NCBI GenBank assembly: GCA_903912445.1
Contig: CAIWHP010000094.1
Span: forward strand, 62,001-126,000
Direction of reading: 5' to 3'
Origin: an uncultured Lentisphaerota bacterium
Lineage (GTDB): Bacteria > Verrucomicrobiota > Kiritimatiellia > CAIQIC01
Length of the DNA: 64,000 nucleotides
Shown here: in pieces, positions 35,267 to 43,681 of the stretch
How positions within the stretch are numbered: position 1 is the first letter of the stretch
Layout: the number at the start of each line of letters is the position of its first letter
Notes under the pieces: model-generated
Told to the model about the DNA's origin: nothing
What the model saw: only the letters and a program-made list of their open reading frames with translations
Database searches by the model: none
Made by a program: the position numbers and the translations under genes

Positions 35267-36433
35267 ATGAAAATAGGACTGATCCGCGGGGCCTATCTTT
35301 CGCAGTTCGAGATGCAGACCTATGAGCATCTGCTGGGGCGCGCGGAGGTCGAGGCCTATCACATCCGCATCAACCGCTTTCCCACCAATATCATCAAGGT
35401 GCCGATCCGGCACCTCGGCTGCATCGATGATCCGGTGACGTTCATCAGCCCGAAGCTCGGTTTTTATTTCAATCTGTTCCTCCAGGCGACGAACGGGCTC
35501 GATTACTGGCACTACGGCCTGGAGCAGGTCCTCGCCGGCCGCGACATCGCGCACACGATGGAGACGTTCAACGCCTTCTCGTGGCAGGCGCTGCAGGCGA
35601 AAAAGAAATACGGGACCAAGCTGGTGGTCACCGTTTGGGAAAACCGGCCCTACGCCGCCGAGCGGTTCGCGGCCAAGCGGCGGATGAAGTACGAGGTCCT
35701 CGCCGGCGCCGATCTGTTCCTCGCCATGACGCCGCGCTCGGCGCGGTGCCTCGAACTCGAGGGCGCGCCGCCGGAGAAAATCCGGGTGCTGCCGCCGGGC
35801 ATCGATACCGGGCGCTTCCAGCCGCGCGCGAAACCGGCCGACTGGCAGCAGAAGCTCGGGCTGCAGCCCGATGACTTCGTCTTCGTCTCCGTCGCCGCGT
35901 TGCGCTGGGAGAAGGGCGTCTATGACATCCTCCACGCGTTCAAGCGCCTGACGCTCGACCGTCCCGCCCGCGCGCTCAAGCTGATCTTCGCCGGTTCCGG
36001 GCCGGAGGCCGACCGCCTGCGCGAGCTGGCCGCGCGCATCGGCCTCGCCGACCGCGTCGTCTTCACGCGTTTCCCCTACGACCAGATGCACGCGGCCTAT
36101 AATCTCGCCGACGTGTTCGTGCTGGGCTCGACCGCGCGCCCCGGCTGGCTGGAACAGTTCGGCTACGTGCTGCCGGAGGCGATGGCCTCGGGCACGCCGA
36201 TCATCTCGACGCTGCACGGCTCGATCCCGGAAGTCGTCGGCGACTGCGGCCTGCTCGTGCCGCCTTCTGATTTCATGGGCCTCGCCGGCGCGATGCAGCG
36301 GCTGCTGGACAAGCCCGCCGAGCGCGAACAGCTCGCGCGTGCTGGCCGCGCCCGCGCGCTGGCCGAGTTCGACAGCCATAAGCAGGCCGACCGGCTGCTG
36401 GCCGAATATGAAGCTTTACTGAAGAAGCACTAA
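35267..36433 (+). CDS. Family 4 (GT-B) glycosyltransferase
   Basis: 388 residues. The N-terminal acceptor domain starts MKIGLIRGAY. The C-terminal nucleotide-sugar domain has VSVAALRWEKGVYDILHAF, the FAGSGPE loop and the E-x7-E motif in EQFGYVLPEAMASGTPII (residues about 295-312), as in GT4 retaining transferases such as mannosyl/glucosyl transferases of surface polysaccharide. It is the first gene of a co-directional cluster of sugar enzymes up to 41935. Confidence 0.88.
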   Translation: MKIGLIRGAYLSQFEMQTYEHLLGRAEVEAYHIRINRFPTNIIKVPIRHLGCIDDPVTFISPKLGFYFNLFLQATNGLDYWHYGLEQVLAGRDIAHTMETFNAFSWQALQAKKKYGTKLVVTVWENRPYAAERFAAKRRMKYEVLAGADLFLAMTPRSARCLELEGAPPEKIRVLPPGIDTGRFQPRAKPADWQQKLGLQPDDFVFVSVAALRWEKGVYDILHAFKRLTLDRPARALKLIFAGSGPEADRLRELAARIGLADRVVFTRFPYDQMHAAYNLADVFVLGSTARPGWLEQFGYVLPEAMASGTPIISTLHGSIPEVVGDCGLLVPPSDFMGLAGAMQRLLDKPAEREQLARAGRARALAEFDSHKQADRLLAEYEALLKKH

Positions 36434-36527
36434 AAAGGTCCACCGATTACACGGATTCCAGAGCTGAGAGGGTCGCGCCCGCGCGACCCCTGCAAAGCCG
36501 AAGCCGGGTGCTCCGTGAAATCTGCGG

Positions 36528-37601
36528 ATGAATAAAATGGGCGCAGCAAAAGATAAACGTTTTGTGGTCGTGACCGCGGAGGTCGAGGCCGTGCTGAACC
36601 GGCTCCAGGGCGAGACCGAGTCGCCGCGCCAGGATTTCGTCGAGCTGGCGAAGGCGCTGGACGCGCAGCTGCTCTCCTTCTCCGACGTGCCGCGCGGTTC
36701 GGCGGTCACGCGCCTGCTGGCGAAGGTGGCGGGCAAGGCGGTGGCGCTGGCCTGGCTGGCGTTCTGGAAGGGCGGGAATTTTTATTTCGTCACCGCGGAA
36801 AACACCACGCTTCCACTCGCGCTGCTGCTCAAGTTCCGGCGCGGCGTGACGCTCGGGCTGATCGCGCACCGCATCACGACGCCGCAGAAGAGCCGGATGC
36901 TGCGCGTGTTTCGTCTGTTCAACCAGATCGGCGCGATGCTCTGCTATAGCCGCCAGCAGGAAAAATTCGCGCAGGAGCAGCTGGGCGTACCGCCGGAAAA
37001 GGTGCGGCGCATCGCCTTCCAGGTGGACGAGAAATTCTTTACGCCCGCGGCGCAGCCGGGGCCGGGCCGCGGCGTCGTCGCCGTCGGGCGGGAGCTGCGC
37101 GATTACCCGACGCTGTTCCAGGCCTTGGAAAACACCGACGTGCCCGTGACGGTGGTCGCCTCCAGCCCGTGGTCGAAGCGCTCCGACCAGACGGCCGGCC
37201 GGCACGTGCCGGCCAATGTCACGCTCCGCAAAGGCTTGAGCAGCGTCGAGCTGCGCGAACTCTATCGCAGCGCGGCGGTCGTGGTGGTGCCGCTGATGAA
37301 CGTGGACTGGCCCGCGGGCGTGACCTCGCTCTTCGAGGCGCAGGCGTGCGGGCGGCCCGTGGTGATTTCGGCGTCGGAAGGCATCCTGGATTCGCTCGAC
37401 GAAGGCGCGGCCGTGACGGTGCCGTGCGGCGATGCCCAGGCGCTGCGCGCGGCCGTGCTGCGGCTGATCGCGAATCCCGCCGAAGCCGCGGCCATCGCGC
37501 AGAAGGGCCGCGCGTCGGCGCTGGCCGAGCGCACGCTCGACCAGTTCGTCGCGCGCATCACGGAAACCTGCCGCGCGGCAGAAGCAAGGAGCCGGATATG
37601 A
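36528..37601 (+). CDS. Family 4-like glycosyltransferase
   Basis: 357 residues. The GT-B C-terminal half is recognisable from VVAVGRELRDYPTLFQAL, then LRELYRSAAVVVVPL and PAGVTSLFEAQACGRPVVIS with the E-x7 region. The N-terminal half is poorly conserved but contains one hydrophobic patch (about 70-85). It probably adds a sugar to a lipid-linked glycan. The 94-bp gap before it carries a CGTGAAATCTGCGGATGA-type element resembling the intergenic repeat at 55642. Its stop overlaps the next start by ATGA. Confidence 0.82.
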   Translation: MNKMGAAKDKRFVVVTAEVEAVLNRLQGETESPRQDFVELAKALDAQLLSFSDVPRGSAVTRLLAKVAGKAVALAWLAFWKGGNFYFVTAENTTLPLALLLKFRRGVTLGLIAHRITTPQKSRMLRVFRLFNQIGAMLCYSRQQEKFAQEQLGVPPEKVRRIAFQVDEKFFTPAAQPGPGRGVVAVGRELRDYPTLFQALENTDVPVTVVASSPWSKRSDQTAGRHVPANVTLRKGLSSVELRELYRSAAVVVVPLMNVDWPAGVTSLFEAQACGRPVVISASEGILDSLDEGAAVTVPCGDAQALRAAVLRLIANPAEAAAIAQKGRASALAERTLDQFVARITETCRAAEARSRI

Positions 37602-38143
37602 GCCTCGCCTGGAAACTCGATAACGCCTGGCACGTGCTGCTGGGCCTGTGGCGGCTGCGCAAGTGCACCCGCGTCGGCCGGCTGCCGCGCGTCTATGGCC
37701 GGCCGAGCATCGTCAACCTCGGTGAAATGATCATCGGCGACAAGTTCCGCTTCTTCAGCACGACCGTGAAGAGCGAGCTGGTCACGCATCCGGGCGGACG
37801 GCTGGAAATCGGCAGCGGCGTGTTCCTCAACTACGGCGCGAGCCTCTCGGCGCACAAGCTCGTGCAGATCGGCGACGGCAGCCAGCTGGGCTCCTACGCG
37901 TGCCTGATGGATAACGATTATCACAGCATCGAGGACCGCGACAAACCCAGCGACTCGCAGCCGATCATCCTCGGCAAGAACGTCTGGCTCGGCGTGCGCG
38001 TGATCGTGCTCAAGGGCGTGACGATCGGCGACAACTCCGTCATCGGCGCCGGGAGCGTGGTGACGAAGAGCATCCCCCCGAACTCGCTCGCCGCAGGCGT
38101 GCCGGCCAAGGTCATCCGCACCTTCGAGGTAAAGCAGCCATGA
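37598..38143 (+). CDS. Left-handed beta-helix (hexapeptide) acyltransferase
   Basis: 181 residues from ATG 37598, overlapping the GT stop, with SD AAGGAG. Hexapeptide repeats occupy most of the protein (VNLGEMIIGD, LEIGSGVFLNYGASL, VQIGDGSQLGSYA, IILGKNVWLGVRVIVLKGVT, IGDNSVIGAGSVVTKSI). The ending NSLAAGVPAKVIR is typical of maltose O-acetyltransferase/LpxA-like sugar O-acetyltransferases. It probably acetylates a sugar of the polymer made by the neighbouring transferases. ATGA overlap with the next gene. Confidence 0.9.
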   Translation: MSLAWKLDNAWHVLLGLWRLRKCTRVGRLPRVYGRPSIVNLGEMIIGDKFRFFSTTVKSELVTHPGGRLEIGSGVFLNYGASLSAHKLVQIGDGSQLGSYACLMDNDYHSIEDRDKPSDSQPIILGKNVWLGVRVIVLKGVTIGDNSVIGAGSVVTKSIPPNSLAAGVPAKVIRTFEVKQP

Positions 38144-39387
38144 ACCCTGTCTGGCTCAGCGCGCAGATCATCCTGCTGGTGCTCGCGGTGCCGTTCGTGC
38201 TCGCGGCGTTCTACCTGCTCGTGCTGACGGTCGCCGCGTGCCTGCATCCCGACCGGCAGCGCATCAGCGGCGTCTTCCACGGCCCGCGCACGCCGCAGTC
38301 GCGCTTCCTCCTCCTGATCCCGGCGCACAACGAGGAGCTGCTGCTCGGCGATGTGCTCCATCGCCTGCGCGACCAGTCCTACCCCTCGACGCACTACGCG
38401 GTCGTCGTCATTGCCGACAACTGCGAGGACATGACCGCCGAGGTCGCGCGCAAAGGCGGCGCGACCGCGCTCGTGCGGCACGACCTTGCGCTCCGCGGCA
38501 AGGGCCAGGCGCTCAACTGGGCGATGCAGGGCCCGCTCAAGGAGTGGGCGCAGCCATGGGACGCGCTGGTCATCATGGATGCCGACAGCGTGCTCAACGC
38601 GGACTTCCTCTGGTTCATGGACGAGCGCCTGCGGCAGGGCCACCAGGCGCTGCAAGGCTACTACGGCGTGCAGAATCCCGGCGACAGCTGGCGCACGGCG
38701 CTGATGACCGTCGCGCTCGCCGCGTTCCACTTCCTGCGCCCGCTCGGCCGCGACAAGCTGGGCCTGCCCTGCGGGCTCAAGGGCAACGGCATGTGCTTCG
38801 CGCGGCCGCTCGTCGAGCGCTTCGGTTACCCGGCGACGTCGGTGGTCGAGGACATCGAGCTGGCGCTGATGTATCTGCGGCACGGCGTCGGCGTGAAGTT
38901 CGCCGCCGGCGCGCAGGTGTTCGGGCAGATGGCGACGACGACCGAGCAGGCCGACAGCCAGCGCAAGCGCTGGGAGGGCGGCCGCCTGCCGCTGCTGAAG
39001 AACTGGGCGCTGCCGCTCTGGCGCGAAGGCCTGCGCGAACACAATTTCGCCAAGCTCGACGGCGCGCTCGATCTCTTCGTGCCGCCGCTGACGCTGCTCG
39101 TGCTGCTCACCGCGGGCGGCTGGCTCGTCGCGCTGGTGCTCGCGCTGCTGCACGCCGCGCCGCTCGGCTGGCTCGTCTGCTCCCTCTGGAGCGGCGCGCT
39201 GCTCGGCCTGGTCGTCTATGTCTGCACCGGCCTCGCGCTGATCGAGGCGCCGGCCGGCGTCTGGCTGCGCCTCGCGGCTGCGCCCGTCTTTGTCGCCTGG
39301 AAAGTCGGCGTCTATCTCCGCATGGCGTTCGCCCGCAAGAAGACGCCCGCGGAATGGGTCCGCACCGGGCGCCACGAGATGAAGTGA
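38140..39387 (+). CDS. Membrane-bound family 2 (GT-A) glycosyltransferase
   Basis: 415 residues. One N-terminal helix (about 5-30), the GT2 catalytic domain with LLIPAHNEELLL, the DxD-type MDADS, the acidic VVEDIEL and QRKRWEGGR (QxxRW motif of processive synthases), and three or four C-terminal helices (about 310-390). This arrangement fits inner-membrane polysaccharide synthases such as hyaluronan/cellulose/PNAG-type enzymes. It overlaps the acetyltransferase gene by 4 bp. Confidence 0.9.
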   Translation: MNPVWLSAQIILLVLAVPFVLAAFYLLVLTVAACLHPDRQRISGVFHGPRTPQSRFLLLIPAHNEELLLGDVLHRLRDQSYPSTHYAVVVIADNCEDMTAEVARKGGATALVRHDLALRGKGQALNWAMQGPLKEWAQPWDALVIMDADSVLNADFLWFMDERLRQGHQALQGYYGVQNPGDSWRTALMTVALAAFHFLRPLGRDKLGLPCGLKGNGMCFARPLVERFGYPATSVVEDIELALMYLRHGVGVKFAAGAQVFGQMATTTEQADSQRKRWEGGRLPLLKNWALPLWREGLREHNFAKLDGALDLFVPPLTLLVLLTAGGWLVALVLALLHAAPLGWLVCSLWSGALLGLVVYVCTGLALIEAPAGVWLRLAAAPVFVAWKVGVYLRMAFARKKTPAEWVRTGRHEMK

Positions 39388-39404
39388 CAGGAAGGATGGC
39401 TCCC

Positions 39405-39956
39405 ATGTCGGACTGGCGAATGACCACCCAGAACACCGCGCTCGTCGTCATCGACGTGCAGGAGAAGCTCATGGCCGCGATGGCGCATCGCGCCGAGGTG
39501 GTGACGGCGGCGAACAAGCTGATTCGCGCGGCACGAATCCTGGAGCTGCCGACGCTGCTCACGGTCCAATACGTCAAAGGCCTCGGGCCGGTCTGCGCCG
39601 AGCTGGCCGAGGCCACGGCGGGCCTGACGCCGCTCGAGAAAATGACGTTTTCCTGCGGCGGCGCCGACGCGTTCACGCGCGCCCTCCAGGCCGCGGGCCG
39701 CCAGCGCATCATCCTCTGCGGCGTCGAGGCGCATGTCTGCGTCCAGCAGACGGCGCTCGACCTGCTGGCCGGCGGCCACACCGTCTATCTCGCGGCCGAC
39801 GCCGTCTGTTCGCGCCGCGACACGGATTGCGCGGCGGCCCTCGCGCGCCTGCGCGACCAGGGCGCGGTGGTCACCACGGCCGAGGCCGCCGTGTATGAAT
39901 GGTTGCGCGAGGCCGGCACGCCGCAGTTCAAACAGGTTCTGCCGCTGTTCAAATGA
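39405..39956 (+). CDS. Isochorismatase-family cysteine hydrolase
   Basis: 183 residues from ATG 39405, chosen because AGGAAGG lies 9 nt upstream; the ATG at 39396 would be too close to it. Triad residues: Asp in VVIDVQEKL, Lys in PLEKMTFSC and Cys in GVEAHVCVQQTALDL. Resembles YcaC/nicotinamidase-like hydrolases. Its role in a polysaccharide cluster is unclear and it may be an unrelated passenger. Overlaps the next gene by ATGA. Confidence 0.85.
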   Translation: MSDWRMTTQNTALVVIDVQEKLMAAMAHRAEVVTAANKLIRAARILELPTLLTVQYVKGLGPVCAELAEATAGLTPLEKMTFSCGGADAFTRALQAAGRQRIILCGVEAHVCVQQTALDLLAGGHTVYLAADAVCSRRDTDCAAALARLRDQGAVVTTAEAAVYEWLREAGTPQFKQVLPLFK

Positions 39957-40624
39957 GCACCATGAAACTTTTCTGGGGTCTGCTCCAACGCCGCGAATGT
40001 TTCTGCCTGACCTGGCGCGGGCGCTGCGTGGTGCTTGCGCTGGTGGCGCTGGCGCTCGTCGGCGCGGTGCGCGGCATCCATCCGTTCCTCGCCGTCCACG
40101 ACTCGCAGCCCGGCGGCTTCCTGGTCGTCGAAGGCTGGGCGCCGGACTATGTCTTCGACGCCGTGACGAATGAGTTTGCGCGGAATCACTATGAAAAGAT
40201 CTATATCACCGGCAATCCGATCGACAAGGGCGCGCCGCTGATGGAGTACAAGAACGCCGCCCATCTCGGCGCGGCGACGCTCGCGAAAATGGGGCTGAAC
40301 ACCAACTGTTTTGAGGCCGTGCCTGCGCCGTTTGTGGCGCGCGACCGCACCTACACCTCGGCCCTCACGCTCAAGCAGAAGCTGGCCGCGGAGGGCAAGC
40401 TGCCGGCGAAGCTGAACATCATGACGCTCGACGCGCACGCCCGCCGCACGCAAATGCTGGTCGAGCGCATCTACGGCACCAACGCCACGGTCGGCATCCT
40501 CGCCATCCCGTCCCGCGACTATGACGGGGAACACTGGTGGCGCTCCAGCCCCGGCGTGCGCATGGTCCTGGGCGAACTGCTCGCCTACGGCTACGCGCGC
40601 TTTCTTTTTACCCAACCCGAATGA
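39953..40624 (+). CDS. YdcF/SanA-like DUF218 membrane protein
   Basis: 223 residues from ATG 39953 (MSTMKLFW); a second ATG at 39962 is also possible. One N-terminal transmembrane helix (about 22-42) is followed by an exported domain with GGFLVVEGWAPDYVFDAV and the YTSALTLKQKL segment characteristic of the DUF218 (YdcF/ElyC/SanA) family, linked to envelope biogenesis in other bacteria. Translationally coupled to the isochorismatase. Confidence 0.75.
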   Translation: MSTMKLFWGLLQRRECFCLTWRGRCVVLALVALALVGAVRGIHPFLAVHDSQPGGFLVVEGWAPDYVFDAVTNEFARNHYEKIYITGNPIDKGAPLMEYKNAAHLGAATLAKMGLNTNCFEAVPAPFVARDRTYTSALTLKQKLAAEGKLPAKLNIMTLDAHARRTQMLVERIYGTNATVGILAIPSRDYDGEHWWRSSPGVRMVLGELLAYGYARFLFTQPE

Positions 40625-40640
40625 GCCACGCCTTCCCGCG

Positions 40641-40670
40641 TTGACGCGGGGGCGAGTTTTCCGCTATCTA
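40641..40670 (+). promoter_or_regulatory. Promoter of the galactokinase-like gene
   Basis: TTGACG (40641-40646), 18-nt spacer, TATCTA (40665-40670), about 30 nt before the ATG at 40700. Confidence 0.5.
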
Positions 40671-40699
40671 TGGCCCGGTTTTCAAACCGCGAGGACGAT

Positions 40700-41935
40700 A
40701 TGAGCGACACGATGAACCAACAGGCGATGAGCGAGCTGGCGAAACTGGCGAAGCAATCCGGTTTGAAGCTGGCCGGCGGCAAGGTGCGGCGCACGTCCTC
40801 GCGCTTCTGTCTCGGCGTCGAGCATGGCGACTACAACGGCACCGAGTTGTTCGGCGTCGGCACCGACCGCTTCATCTGGATGGCCTACAAGCCCAACGGC
40901 ACCGACCGCGTCCGCCTGCTCAGCGGCAACTTCCCTCAGGATGGCCTCGTCGAGTTCACCCTGGGCCAGGTGCCGCCGCCGAAGTCCGTCAAGAGCGCCG
41001 ACTCGTGGGCGCGCTTTCCGTTTGGCGTGGACTTCGTCATGCGCCGCGCCGGGTACCGCTGCGACCAGGGTTTTGACGCCGTGTTGTGGGGCAACATCCC
41101 CGGCGGCGGCATGTCGCGCTCCGCCTCGCTGACGCTGAACCTGATGCTGACGCGCTTCGAGATCAACAACATCACGCCGCCCGACGGCCTGACGATCGTG
41201 GACCTCGCGCAAGCGGTCGAGAACGATTACATCGGCTCGCCCTGCGGCAAGCTGGACCAGATCATGATCCTCTTTGCCAAGGAGGGCATGGGCACCGCCT
41301 ACGACCCGAAGAACCGGAAGATCAGCTACATCCCGCTCGGCGTCGGCGCGACGGATTTCCGTATCGTCAGCTTCGACACGGGCACCGTCCGCCCTGGCCT
41401 CGAAAAATCCACCTACCGCGTCCGCCGCGCCGAGTGCGAGCAGCTCGCCGCGCTCGCCAAGCCCGATTTCGGCATCATCTGTCTCGCCGACGTCAAGGAC
41501 GAGGCGCTCTACCAGAAGATCGTGGCCGCCCTCGGCCCGAAATACCCGAACCTCCTCGAGCGCCTCAACTACATTTACCACGCCCAGCAGCGCTTCTACC
41601 AGATGATGGACGCGTGGAAGCGCGGCGACATCGAGACCGTCGGCCGCATCTTCCGCCAGGACGGCCTCGGCCTGCGCGACGACTACAAGATTTCCGGCCC
41701 CGAGCTCGAGACCATGTGCGACATCGCGCGCAGCGTGCCCGGCGTCCTTGGCGAGCGCATGCTCGGCGGTGGCGACAAGGGCGCGAGCGGCGCGCTGGTC
41801 CGGGCCGACGCGGTGGAGGCGCTCACGGCCGCGATCAACACCGGCTACCCGCGCAGCCGTCCGGCCTATGCCGACAAGTTCGCCGTCCACGTCTGCCGCG
41901 TCGTCGAAGGCGTCACGGTCCTGCCCGGTCTCTGA
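40700..41935 (+). CDS. Galactokinase-like GHMP sugar kinase
   Basis: 411 residues from ATG 40700 (SD GAGGA). RFCLGVEHGDYNGTELFGVGTD is a diverged version of the galactokinase signature GRVNLIGEHTDYNGG. The ATP loop is PGGGMSRSASLTLNLML, GSPCGKLDQIMILFAKEG matches the CG-MDQ active-site helix with the catalytic Asp, and GERMLGGGDKGASGALV replaces the GARMTGGGFGGC motif. The changes in the substrate-side signature argue against ordinary galactokinase; another sugar (fucose, glucuronate, heptose or similar) is possible. It ends the glycan cluster and has its own promoter. Confidence 0.75.
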   Translation: MSDTMNQQAMSELAKLAKQSGLKLAGGKVRRTSSRFCLGVEHGDYNGTELFGVGTDRFIWMAYKPNGTDRVRLLSGNFPQDGLVEFTLGQVPPPKSVKSADSWARFPFGVDFVMRRAGYRCDQGFDAVLWGNIPGGGMSRSASLTLNLMLTRFEINNITPPDGLTIVDLAQAVENDYIGSPCGKLDQIMILFAKEGMGTAYDPKNRKISYIPLGVGATDFRIVSFDTGTVRPGLEKSTYRVRRAECEQLAALAKPDFGIICLADVKDEALYQKIVAALGPKYPNLLERLNYIYHAQQRFYQMMDAWKRGDIETVGRIFRQDGLGLRDDYKISGPELETMCDIARSVPGVLGERMLGGGDKGASGALVRADAVEALTAAINTGYPRSRPAYADKFAVHVCRVVEGVTVLPGL

Positions 41936-41965
41936 CCGCCACCTGCGGCTCCCGCCCGCCGCCGG

Positions 41966-42010
41966 GTTCCAAACCTTGGGGGCGGCGGCGCAGTTTCCCG
42001 GGTGTGGCCT
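41966..42010. repeat. Decayed dyad pair after the GHMP kinase
   Basis: GTTCCAA-ACC-TTGGGGG (41966-41982) and TTTCCCG-GGT-GTGGCCT (41994-42010), centres 28 bp apart, look like an eroded copy of the tandem dyad. A GC-rich hairpin (CCGCCGCC / GGCGGCGG, about 41957-41990) brackets the first. Confidence 0.4.
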
Positions 42011-42070
42011 CTGCCGGCCCGCGCGCATCCGCCGCCAAGCTGCGCAAAAAAGACAATGAATACGGGTTTA

Positions 42071-42096
42071 ATTTCACACCTGTACAGGTGTGAAAT
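42071..42096. repeat. 26-bp perfect palindrome between convergent genes
   Basis: Twelve-base arms ATTTCACACCTG / CAGGTGTGAAAT around a TA centre, in the 172-bp gap between the convergent GHMP kinase and peptidase genes. It could be a bidirectional terminator stem, though no T-run follows on either strand, or an operator. It shares its skeleton (AT--CACA--TG / CA--TGTG--AT) with 61879-61904. Confidence 0.75.
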
Positions 42097-42107
42097 AGGG
42101 TGTGACT

Positions 42108-42968
42108 TCAGGGGAAATGCAGCCGGAGCGTGAACTCAGCCCACGCCCGGGCGAAGGCGGCCATGTCGGTTGCGCCCAGGACCCGCTGGAGGGTGGCGTA
42201 GCCGGTCGGATCCTCGCCGGCGTGGGCGGCAAACTCGCGGTAGAACTGGACCAGCAGGCCGCGCTCCTGCAGGTAGTAACAGAGGTAGCGCGCCTGGGGG
42301 TAGAACTGGTTGTAGTGCGGATTGTTTTCGCCGCCGTAGAATTCCTCGTCGCTCAACGCGGTGAATTTCTGGAACGACAGCACGCCGCCGCCACGCAAGG
42401 CTTTTTGCAGCGCAGGCAACCGCCAGTTGGGCAGGCCGCGGATGTGGCCGGCGCGGTCGGCGCACTGCTCGAAGAGCGAGCCCAGGCCTTCGTTGAACCA
42501 CGCGGGACAGAGCGGGAAATTCGCGCGCATGAACGGATGGACGATCTCATGCACGAGCGTGCCGCCGCCGGTGGCGATGTTCATGAGGAGCGCGTGGTGC
42601 GTCTCGGAATAGTAGCCGAACGTTGTCGTCGGCTTGTCGTGGAAGAGCGCCGCAGTGTGCTTCTTGTAGCTCGCCTCGTCCTTGAACAGCCAGACGGTGA
42701 TGACCTCGGCGGGATCGCGCTGAAAAAAATCCTGTTTCAGCTTGTCCACCGCCCAGCGGATCGTGTGCAGCGCATGCTGGTGTACGCGCGTTGCCGGCTC
42801 GTCGCCGGCGACGACGAACGGCGGCTCGGCGAAGACTGTGAAACCGCGTGGCGCCATCTTCTGCACCGCGGCCAAGCGGGCCGCGAGCGCCGGGCTGTTC
42901 GTCGCCGCGCCGTACGCCGTGCCCAGCGCAAGTAGACCCTGTATCAAGAAGATCCAGAGAGGTTTCAT
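42108..42968 (-). CDS. Exported HExxH zinc metalloprotease-like protein (DUF1570/M1-like)
   Basis: 286 residues from ATG 42968, overlapping the response-regulator stop (ATGA). A Sec signal (about 1-20) is followed by a domain with the zinc site GTLVHEIVHPFM (HExxH) and, 25-30 residues on, WFNEGLGSLFE with the third ligand Glu. This gluzincin-like arrangement is typical of the peptidase-MA/DUF1570 group. As the last gene of a histidine kinase/response regulator operon it may be part of the output or the sensing of that pathway. Confidence 0.78.
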   Translation of the reverse strand: MKPLWIFLIQGLLALGTAYGAATNSPALAARLAAVQKMAPRGFTVFAEPPFVVAGDEPATRVHQHALHTIRWAVDKLKQDFFQRDPAEVITVWLFKDEASYKKHTAALFHDKPTTTFGYYSETHHALLMNIATGGGTLVHEIVHPFMRANFPLCPAWFNEGLGSLFEQCADRAGHIRGLPNWRLPALQKALRGGGVLSFQKFTALSDEEFYGGENNPHYNQFYPQARYLCYYLQERGLLVQFYREFAAHAGEDPTGYATLQRVLGATDMAAFARAWAEFTLRLHFP

Positions 42969-43681
42969 CTCGCCGGTTGATAGCGATAGCCGATGCCGTG
43001 GACCGTGAGGATAGCCGTTGGCGCTTCCGGATCCTTCTCGATTTTTTTGCGGAGCTGGACGATGTGCTGGTCGAGCGTGCGGGTGGTGCCGAGGTAGTTG
43101 ATGCCCCACGCGGCGTTCAGGAGCTGGTCGCGCGAGAGCACCTCGTCGGGATGCGCGAGGAAGATCTCAGTCAGCTTGAGCTCGCGCGCGGTCAGGTCCT
43201 CGGCTTTCTTGCCGCGCGTGGCGCGCATCTTCTTGCGTTCAATCTGCGCCGTGCCGAACGCGAACACGTCCGGCGGCGCGGGAGACTTGGCCGGTGGCTG
43301 CGGCGCGGCGTTCGTCGCCGCACGCCGCAGCACCGCGGCGATGCGCGCGAGCAGCTCGCGCACGCCGAAGGGCTTCGTGATGTAGTCATCGGCGCCGAGC
43401 TCGAGGCCGACGACCTTGTCGATCTCCTCGCCCTTCGCCGTCAGCATGACCACCGGCAGCGCGCGGTTCTTGCGACGGATGGCGCGGCAGACGTCGAAGC
43501 CGCTCACCGCCGGCATCATCACATCGAGCAGCGCGAGATCGAAACTGGTCTTCTCAAAGAGCCGCAGCGCCTCGGCGCCGTCGCGCGCGGTCGTGACGCG
43601 GTAGCCCTCGCTCTCCAGTGTCGCGAGCAGGCCCTCGCGGATGTGCGGATCGTCCTCGGCCACCAAGATGTGCGGAGTCAT
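42965..43681 (-). CDS. OmpR/PhoB-family response regulator
   Basis: 238 residues from ATG 43681 (MTPHILVAEDD), overlapping the kinase stop by ATGA. The receiver domain has the acidic pair EDD, the phospho-acceptor Asp in LALLDVMMP, Thr in VVMLTAKG and Lys in YITKPF. After an Ala/Pro-rich linker (about 124-140) comes a winged-helix DNA-binding domain with LTARELKLTEIFL and TRTLDQHIVQLRKKIE, ending in VHGIGYRYQP. It is controlled by the kinase encoded directly upstream. Confidence 0.93.
   Translation of the reverse strand: MTPHILVAEDDPHIREGLLATLESEGYRVTTARDGAEALRLFEKTSFDLALLDVMMPAVSGFDVCRAIRRKNRALPVVMLTAKGEEIDKVVGLELGADDYITKPFGVRELLARIAAVLRRAATNAAPQPPAKSPAPPDVFAFGTAQIERKKMRATRGKKAEDLTARELKLTEIFLAHPDEVLSRDQLLNAAWGINYLGTTRTLDQHIVQLRKKIEKDPEAPTAILTVHGIGYRYQPAR

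Noticed and set aside
37115-37131. GTTCCAG-GCC-TTGGAAA inside the second GT4 gene
   Set aside because: A single copy, in frame with the expected YPTLFQAL segment of the protein; no tandem partner at 31-32 bp, so it is probably ordinary coding sequence.
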